This document shows positions 44,561-51,918 of a stretch of 51,918 nt of DNA, one piece after another (positions within the stretch are counted from its first letter, which is position 1; the number at the start of each line of letters is the position of its first letter). This DNA comes from Falciphora oryzae (taxonomy: Eukaryota; Ascomycota; Sordariomycetes; Magnaporthales; Magnaporthaceae), in assembly GCA_000733355.1 (NCBI GenBank), contig JNVV01000021.1:260978-312895 (forward strand), read 5' to 3'. Position numbers and translations under genes: made by a program. The notes beneath the pieces are model-generated. The model had not been told where the DNA came from, searched no databases, and worked only from the letters and a program-made list of their open reading frames with translations.

Positions 44561-44716
44561 ATGGCCACGAGCCGCGTCATCATTCGGCCGCACCCGCTGC
44601 CTACGCCGCCTAAAGAAAACCAGCCCTCCGAAGAAACCCAGTCGCCTAAGGAGAGCCCCTCGTCCAAGAACTCGCCGCCCGCGGCAGACCCAAAGCAAAA
44701 GTCCAAGGCGAAATAA
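44561..44716 (+). CDS. Small protein A with RVIIRPHP motif, 51 aa, function unknown
   Basis: Not recognised. The frame begins with ATG in a good context (CAACCATGG) and encodes MATSRVIIRPHPLPTPP followed by a charged, Pro/Ser/Lys-rich, probably disordered tail ending KQKSKAK. There is no signal peptide, membrane segment or Cys. Support for a real gene: a TATATAA box 151 bases upstream, a pyrimidine-rich leader, and an N-terminus shared with the frame at 48505 (R-V-I-I-R-P-H-P-x-P-x-P-P at the same distance from Met). The shared motif in two frames 4 kb apart is unlikely by chance. Against it: very short, no introns, and the similarity ends after about 17 residues. It could also be the first exon of a longer gene, although a stop codon (TAA) follows directly. 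Confidence 0.5.
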   Translation: MATSRVIIRPHPLPTPPKENQPSEETQSPKESPSSKNSPPAADPKQKSKAK

Positions 44717-45380
44717 GCGGACACCGCGTTCAGGGACATCGTCCACAATCTGGTGGACAGTCCACCTTGCTCCCGGAATCCCGAGACTCGTCTTGAGCAA
44801 GTTCACCGAACTTCTGGAACAAAATGTGGGAAGATGTACCTTGGCATTGGAAGTACGGGGGAGGATCTACACACATAGATGGGCAATGGAGCGTGGTCAA
44901 CAGCTGGCATTTGGGGCGCCGCTGTCGTGGGCCGGAGTGTTGGGCGTGAATGGGTTTGGGTCAAGCTGGGGATTAGGGAAAAGGACGCCTGGCACATAGA
45001 TTATCGAGCGCTTCGTGTCTTGGTCATGCATCAACACCTCAATACGGAGCCCCTTCACGTCTACTGCTGGGTCCCGTAACATAATCCGTGCCTCTACTAC
45101 TGCTACTGCTGCATTAGCTACACGTGCCTTCATCAGATGGCAAAGCCTGAGAAGTGATTAGCGGATGCCAATTCCGCTGGTTCTTGGTCCTGTTCTTCCC
45201 GCTGTGAGATGTCATCTTGTCGGTATTGCCGTGCAGAGAGGGCGAGGGCATTGTCCCGACACAAGAAGAGGGGGGAAAGGGGCCAAAACAAGACTGGGAA
45301 AAAAGCGGACAAACGCATGTCGGGACAGTTGGTGAAGCGCACGCTGTGTCTGCCCCGGTTCCCGGTCTGCTACTGGTTGC

Positions 45381-45530
45381 CTTTCCCACTCATACCCTTT
45401 TTCCAACTTGGTCCTTTTGCCAATTTTGTCCTTTGCCAAACTGGCCCCTTTCCCAACTTGGTCCTTTTCCACTCTTGCTCCTCTTTCCCGCCTGTTCCCT
45501 TTTCCACACCCGTCCCCTCTTTCCACTCGA
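45381..45530. repeat. Degenerate pyrimidine-rich minisatellite, about nine 16-18-base units
   Basis: Units follow the pattern CTTTTCCAACTTGGTC with many substitutions. The best copies are at about 45398-45413 and 45449-45464; later ones drift to CTCTTTCCCGCCTGTTC and CCTTTTCCACACCCGTC. Read on the minus strand the array is open and gives a Lys/Glu/Gly-rich peptide, but nothing suggests it is translated. Confidence 0.7.
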
Positions 45531-47755
45531 CAGCACAATGTCACTTTTGCCGCGTGCTCTTAGGCGTGTTGACGTGACTTTGACTACGTGGCATTGTGTT
45601 TGGCTCTGTTGTCTACACGGGTTAGCTGCCTAGAAACTGTTGCCGCACGCTCGAAATCATGTAAACACGGGGAAAAGCGTGCCACAGATGTCGGCCCTCG
45701 CGCTATGCCCTGAAAAGCGGGCGAGTGTCCGTATCTTGCGTGAAGAAGGCGGGCCAATTTTGCAGGAGGGATGTTGCATTCTGGTTGGCCAAGCGTGTGG
45801 GATCAACAGATGGGCGTCCCTGCTCACTGAACGAAATATACGTACCTCGTGCCGGCCGAAGAAACACCTCTCGGGGTATCGCCAGATCCCGGTCCCGGTC
45901 CCGAAGCAAGAAAGAAAGAAAGAAGAAAAAGTCAAAAACCCTTTTCGGCCTTGCGCATCGAATTGGCGCTTCACAGCCGCGCGCGCTATCCCGAAACACA
46001 CCCGAACACCCGCCGGAGATTTGACCCGGCTTAAAATAGCAGCCCCGCACGTATTGAGAAGCGGCGAAGGATGCCCACACACATCTATTCTTTTGTAGCA
46101 TTTTCACCCTGTAGCTGGCCAACCAGGCTCCATCCAAGTTTCCGTGAAGATATCGAAAGGCAACCACGAAACACCACGACACGGGCGCCTGTTGGCCTAC
46201 ACGTATCAGTGATCATGGCCGTTAGCGCCTGGACGAGAAATATAGTTCAGGATTAAGGTTTTGAGGTTCCGAGAGGCTCACGCATGAGCGTCAGATACGC
46301 TCCAATTAGCTCCGAACTGACTGCAGGCCCCAGGATCATAAAGGTTATTCTTTTTGCATGGAGGGTAGGTAATCTTCCTAGGATTTGCTGTGATGGCGGC
46401 TGCAAGATCTCGTGCTCTTTCCAATGAAGAAGTGACCTGTACAAAAAAAAAAAAAAAGAAAAGAAAAAAAAAAAACCTTCATGATCCTGGGGGCCTGTAA
46501 CACCCGCGCAAGATCCTTCATTGAGGTCAGATGGCTACACAATCGCCCGTTCTTGCTCCAAATACCGTGCAAAAAGGACCGGGCCTGATGGCTGACGGGC
46601 TGGGCGAGTCCAGGATGGCGGGTGTGGCTGTAAACCTGGGTGTGATCATGGCCGGAAGGCCTGGGCAAGCTCCACCACCCCTGTCCCTGGCATGGGCCTG
46701 GCCTCTTGGAGAGGGCTGCTATCGCTGGGCGCGGCATTCTGGCTAACAAAACATGCCCCCGGAGACCGCCCTGCGGGAAATGAGGGGGCAGGCAAGAATC
46801 TGCCTACCTGGTGGGTGGTTTCGGTGTGGGAGAGATATGCAATGACAGGACGAGCGGACAATTTGGCGGTTTGACAGGAGGGGGAGGAAGGGGCAACCCT
46901 GGTATGGGGCGCGCACCTCATGCAGGCAACCGGCGCACGCAAGGGCCGACAGGGGGGTGTGGCGGGCTGTCATCCCAAGGGCCCCTGTTGGGGACGTTGT
47001 GCCGAATATCAACAAAAAGTACATAAGCACAGTACAATTGTTTCACGACGGGATGAACTACCAGAAAGATAAGCAAAAAAAAGGAAACACATGTTCTCCG
47101 AGGTCATTCTTGTGCAGTTGGCGCTTTTTATGTGCAAACGTGCAGCCTCCTGCCTCCTGGGCCTGTCTGCCATCTTTGTCGAAAGGCCACTGGGCCAAGA
47201 GGGTCGTGTACCCGTAGGGCGAACCTTTAGCTCCACGGCCAGGGACTCAAGTTCGTAATCCCTAAACCCCTCATTTACCGCTCCCCGATGCGTCGGCATT
47301 GCGCAAAGTGTGAGTGATTCCCGCATCAATCCCGGACATCATCAAATGGCCTTGCCGGTGGAGACGCTAGGTACCATCGCCATGATCGGGCTTTGGCGTC
47401 CGGTTTTTTTCTTCATGTTGACCCATGAGTCTCCATCGAGGCTTGCTAGCCGGCCGCGTCTCTGCGCCAAACCATTAAGAATTGGAATATCAAATGCGGA
47501 GGGATGGGGGCCTTGTCACATGCTGCATGGCACCAGGTAGGCTGCGGATATCCATGCAGGTACATGGAGGCAGCACTGAGCGAGCCACTGGGCCTCGTAC
47601 TTTCTTCCCCTGCACCGTCCCGACCGGCATCATGGCAACGCTCCTAAGAGCGCACACATAGCAGTGCAGACTCCTCACGTGCCATCACCGGGGAGAAGTG
47701 GCCTTCGTGTTTTGCGGGGCACACCTTGGCCCTGACCATGAAGATGGCAACCGTA

Positions 47756-47817
47756 TCCTGTATTAGACGGAGCTTCCCGGGGCGGGTCCTGTATTGGACG
47801 GAGCTTCCCGGGGGTAG
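47756..47817. repeat. Tandem duplication, 31-base period
   Basis: Two copies start at 47756 and 47787. Their first 27 bases (TCCTGTATT..., ending CTTCCCGGGG) differ at only one position (A/G). The near identity points to a recent slippage event or gene-conversion-maintained repeat in otherwise unique DNA. Confidence 0.85.
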
Positions 47818-48344
47818 CGCACTGGTTCAGCACATTGGAGCCGTAGGTTTGCAGCGGGTACGGGAGCAGCAGAAGCGACCAGCTTTCGCGGGCCCCCTCC
47901 TCGCGTTTGCGGCCTGCGTCGTTTCGGAGATGATGGCGAGAGGCTGCCGCCAGGGCGGATTCAAGGAAAAGGAGCGGGAAAGACATCAACACGCAGGTCC
48001 GGACACGGAACAAGCACGACGATCGAGCCGGCTGATCACGGCAACCGTAGTCAAGCAACATCCCCCCCCCCCCTGAGCTGTGGCATACGAAGGCTAGGCC
48101 TACATCGGGAATAGCCAAGGTCCTGATGGGCAGGGTCCCGAATGTCAATGGGCTTTACGTGTGCTCGTGCTTCTTGCTTCCGTACGTAGTGCTTCCTGTC
48201 GCCAGGTTGCCCCTTGTAATGGCCCCGGGGTCAAGCAGACCTAGCAAGTGCTGCAGGGCCCTGGGACCAAGGAGCATCCTTGGTTTTTCCCCCTCCCCAT
48301 CCTTGATGCTCCGAGCCCACGGCGCTCCGAACCAGACGCATGGG

Positions 48345-48350
48345 TATATA
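48345..48350 (+). promoter_or_regulatory. TATA box of small gene B
   Basis: TATATA (GGGTATATAGGC) lies 160 bases before the ATG at 48505 and is followed by a strongly pyrimidine-rich leader, as for an expressed fungal gene. Confidence 0.5.
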
Positions 48351-48504
48351 GGCAGCGGTTTCCCGCCCCTTTTCTTTTTCTCTCTCGCGAGTCTGTCCCA
48401 TCATCTTTTCCTATTCACCCACCGCCTTTTCATTTCCTCGAACATCACGCTATACCCCATCGTGTCGTTCCAGCTACAGTCCTTCCCTCTTATTCCCACC
48501 CAAG

Positions 48505-48908
48505 ATGGGCAAGCGCGTCATCATCCGGCCTCACCCTCCGCCGCCTCCGCCGCCGAGCCGGGCAGTCACTCATGCCAAGGTCAACGCCAACATGACGGCC
48601 CAGAGCACGGAGCAAACCATGGGTATGCCTACTCCTCCAGTTTGCCAAACTCGACACTCGCAGAGAACTAAGACCCACGCAGCCTCTAGCCAACCACCCG
48701 ACAAAACCCCTGAGCAAGTCCAGGGCCGCGCTGTATGCGCTGGGCCAGCGGTAAGCACATCCAAACACTATTTCCTGTCCAACTACCAGCTAAACATTTT
48801 TTTTTTCAACCCAAGGCTATAACTAACGGAGCTCCCAGACTGCCGCCTAGCCACCTCCGCATATCATCGTCATTTGGCAGCCCACTTGCTCCCGGGAAAC
48901 GCAAATGA
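48505..48908 (+). CDS. Small protein B with RVIIRPHP motif, about 105-112 aa, function unknown
   Basis: Not recognised. It starts MGKRVIIRPHPPPPPPPS, sharing R-V-I-I-R-P-H-P-x-P-x-P-P with small protein A at 44561. The rest is Thr/Gln/Pro-rich and probably disordered; no signal peptide or membrane segment. Unspliced, the frame ends at 48822 (105 aa). A plausible 65-nt intron (48751-48815: GTAAGC, CTAAAC, poly-T, CCAAG) would replace the end by a 30-residue basic tail with a stop at 48906-48908, giving 112 aa; those coordinates are used here. A second in-frame intron beginning at 48623 (GTATGC) is also possible. The TATATA box and pyrimidine-rich leader support transcription. Exon structure is uncertain. 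Confidence 0.5.
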
Positions 48909-51900
48909 ACCAGCGCCGGAACCCATAAAAATAGTCAAGCATACAGCCAGTGATACGGCAAGGTTTGCCTTGCTCAACAGACTGGCCTTTTTAGGAGGAA
49001 GGCTGTACCACCACCGGAGGAAACCAGCTATCTTTTCCCCATTCTTTCTATCAATATTGCGTGGCCCCCGGAATCTTAATGGACGAGTAGACATGACAGA
49101 CGAACGCAAGAATTTTAATAACTACTTATGCAATGACTGTTTTCTTACGGGCACACTATTTTTAAAACTTTATCCGTCTTTTTTTCCCCCTCGACCAATT
49201 GATACGGATGCAAGCGGAAAAAAAAAGGTGCATCATTGTGGTCAAGAGGAAATGGAGAAACCGTGCTGTTTGTTCTTCCTACTGTTTTTTGCCTCGTCGA
49301 GGGGAAAAGGAAGGATCCACCCATCCATCGCCGCCGTTCGAGACGGCGGGCCGTGACGGTGGAAACGCGAAAGTAAACGGCGAGAAGGTGGGTTCCGCTT
49401 TAGGGTGAACTTGTTGCGGTTATGCGGGACAGAGGATCGACGTCGATCCAGAGCTCTCCCCTATTGTTTTTTGCTTCTTGGCGCTTCCATTGCCGTCTCG
49501 ATTTTTGGACGTTTCGTGCATCATTTCGCCGACAGATGATTTCTAGAATTCGGATGGATGGCATGGTGCGACTCCGCGCTGCACTAGCTCTTTACCGACC
49601 CCGGTGGGGTGGGGGCAAAAGGAAAAGGAGAAAAAAAAGGGAGGGAAGCACAGCCCTCTCTTCGTGTTAGTCGGTAGAACATTGAGCGAGGATGGTGCGG
49701 CATGCACCGCCGGACCAGGTGGGCTGGGGTTGGTGGCACTCCAGCTCGCAGTGCGAGATCTTGTCCCATTCGAGCCCTGGAAGAAAAAAACGATATTACC
49801 AAATCGTTCCGAAAACCAAAGGATTTTGCTCTCAGTCTCTGCTCGCTTGGTCAAGGTGCGCTGGTGCGCTGGATCTGTGGTCTGATCGGGGCTCGGGCGC
49901 CTGACTGGGGTGGGGTGGCGCCACACGGTTATCCGCAAGCTACGTAATCATGGCGTGTGGAATCGTGCTGACTCAATGCCGCTAGCTTAAATCGACCACG
50001 GGCTAGGTAGTTCGAAATGCTGGCAGGACTCAAACTGTCCTGTCATCTCCTCAAAAACCGCGCTCATGAATTTCGACCCTTAACAAGGGGCGAAAGCAGG
50101 CGACCTGCCGCAATTTGCTGCTCGCGTCCGAGCGCTGGGTGGATGGGTAAATCATGACTGGAACAACACCTGCGAGGTTCCTCACAAGGTCACGGTCGGC
50201 GATCGTTGCCTGTTGTGAACGAAGGTTTCAAGCCTGGGCAACTTTCGGCTGAGAGGGCATTGAGGGGGAGTGTTCCGTAGATTTTGGAGATCGGGCGCCA
50301 TCAAATTTCCTTTTTCCAGAATGATATCTTGCTTCTTCAAAACGTTCCTTCGGCGCGCGCTCACCGAGAATGCTTGGAGAGCACAAGCCACCACATCACA
50401 ACCTTGTCTCCTTCGGGGGATTTCCTTCTAGAAGCTTGGTAGGTTTTAGACCTTGCCAGTTTGGGATAGGCGTGTTGCGTCACCTACCACCCTGTTATTT
50501 GCGCAACTCCAATCAACAAGCCTCGAAGGATATCGGGCAGTGCGCTATTTGATGCCAAGCGAGGCCGAGACGATAAGAGGAACTGTTGGAAATGGTGTTT
50601 TGGCGTGCCCTGCAGGAACGCGCGGGCTGAGTGGCTGCTTGGAGAGGAGAGAGTATTCTGGGTGGATGCACAAAGGACAAACGGGGCTGGATCGGCAGCG
50701 CTGTACTCTCCAGCGTATGGCCTGAAGCGATTGCTTTTTCAGCTTGGCACCTTCCATTGCTCCAGACGGGAAAAAATGCAACTCGTCCTGCACGAGATCT
50801 GCGACCCCTCGCACATTCCATGCTGCGAGCAGCTCCGCGGGACAAATGTTCTCGTTATTTTATCACCCAAGAAATCCAAAAAGGCCGGGGATGTTGTCGG
50901 TGGGGGCTTGTAGAGATGCTCCGACACCCAACGACCCTTCGGCTTTTCCTTTTTTTTTTTTTTTTTTCCCTTCTCGGTCGGCACATCTTTCATAGGAGCC
51001 AAGTCTAGATTTCCTTGGGCGGATTTTTCGCTCAGAAGAGACACAGAGTATATTTCCGCTGTCAATTGAGTGCCCCTTTTTCAAGTCCCGACATCATGGC
51101 TTGCTGGGGCACCGAATCGATCCGCAGTAAGGGATCACTGGATTACTGGATTGGCTTCTCTCCCCCACAATGCCGAGCGAGTGGTGATGTGGTCCTTCTT
51201 CCCTGCTGCGGTCTCTCCCTTCGGTCGCGATTTGACTGCCGGCCCCGTTTTAGTGATGGAGTCTTGATCTTCACGACAGCCGAGGTGAACACCTCAGCTT
51301 GCCAGCGACCATCAAAGGCAATGCTGGGGGAGAAATGAAGGGGACCACCCGTCTTGGCGCGGCAATCCACCCCTATTTATAGGGAACCAAACTTCGGTCG
51401 GTATTCGTCGAACACCAATAGGACCAATGGCCAGTGTGGCCTCATGCTGCATCGCACCCACATCAAATCCGCGATGTTGAGATGGTCACGTGATACTGGA
51501 CCCTCCTTTTCTTAGGCGTGGCGGCTGCGATACGACATAAGGGGGTTCCCCTGCATGGGACCTGCATTCTTTCCAGCTTTACCGCCTACTCCCCCGGCTC
51601 AACTCGGGCTATCTGGTGCAGCTCGGTGCCGATTGGTGCCGCGGGGTCACAACGTGCAGCAGTGGATTGCAAATTACAACATGACTGTCATGGCGGCTTT
51701 CCCGGGCGGCGCATGCAACCGTGAACGCCGCGGCGCCGAAACGGTTCGTCCATCAATGGCGGTGGCCGGGGACTATCGAACCATACAGTTTGCCAGCAGG
51801 TAACGGCTGGAGGCTGCGTGTTGCAAACACAGTCGGTCCAGCCCCTACTAACCAAAGGCCGCGAGTGTCTCTCGTCCGTGCTGTTTTTTTTTTCTACGTC

Positions 51901-51918
51901 GCAACGGCCTGTTTTCGC
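48909..51918. other. 3.0-kb right end, no gene assigned
   Basis: No frame with coding character was found. T/A tracts occur (for example T at 50950-50968). A TATA-like CTATTTATAGG at 51373-51383 could serve a gene starting near or beyond the right edge, but the frames after it (51555-51803) show no motif. Confidence 0.45.

Larger units (their letters stand above)
44717..48504. other. 3.8-kb non-coding stretch with minisatellites
   Basis: No gene seen. It contains a degenerate pyrimidine-rich tandem repeat (45381-45530), A/G-rich tracts (45907-45935 and 46442-46475), a 31-base tandem duplication (47756-47817), a C run (about 48062-48075), and the promoter of small gene B with a TATATA box at 48345-48350. 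Confidence 0.5.

Noticed and set aside
45212..45544. Lys/Glu-rich 110-codon minus-strand frame with repeats
   Set aside because: It is the reading of the pyrimidine minisatellite; unit length is not a fixed multiple of three and no promoter or homology supports translation.

Overview
The window is nuclear DNA of a filamentous ascomycete (Pezizomycotina, probably Sordariomycetes; the class is inferred from gene content and style, not from a search). The signs are coding exons rich in G and C, short introns (63-229 nt) with GTNNGT-like donors, CTAAC/CTGAC branch sites and NAG acceptors, and families typical of such fungi: an AA11 chitin LPMO with a C-terminal X278-like module, a fungal CASTOR-like ACT protein, and Tra1 of about 3,880 residues. 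A run of 749 Ns shows that this is a draft assembly.

Layout, left to right. (1) 735-2246: membrane dipeptidase (+). (2) 2583-3038: mitoribosomal uS13m (-), head-to-head with a METTL25/RRNAD1-type methyltransferase at 3412-5428 (+). A decayed MFS-transporter fragment lies just behind it (5463-5670). (3) 5.7-10.3 kb: no gene seen. (4) 10341-11975: CASTOR-like amino-acid sensor (+), tail-to-tail with a YIH1/IMPACT homologue at 12284-13180 (-). YIH1 is in turn head-to-head with an AIG2-like gamma-glutamylcyclotransferase-fold protein at 13832-14985 (+), which needs an 8-nt micro-exon. (5) 15.0-20.4 kb: gene desert in front of the AA11 LPMO (20362-21687, +). (6) 23017-34816: TRA1 (+), then acetoacetyl-CoA synthetase (35721-38053, +). 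(7) Assembly gap at 38250-38998, then CDC16/APC6 (41876-39850, -). (8) 42-52 kb: mostly non-coding, with two possible small-protein genes (44561 and 48505) that share an N-terminal RVIIRPHP motif and have TATA boxes at similar distances.

Most genes are conserved housekeeping genes in single copy: transcription co-activator, cell-cycle ubiquitin ligase, mitoribosome, ketone-body activation. The one clear secreted, niche-related gene is the LPMO. A possible theme is amino-acid control. The CASTOR-like protein belongs to a TORC1 amino-acid sensor family, Yih1 restrains the kinase Gcn2, and Tra1 is a target of the activator Gcn4/Cpc1; all three lie within about 25 kb. That they work together as neighbours is inference.

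Exon coordinates were worked out by hand from splice signals, reading frame and family motifs. No alignment, RNA-seq or database search was available.
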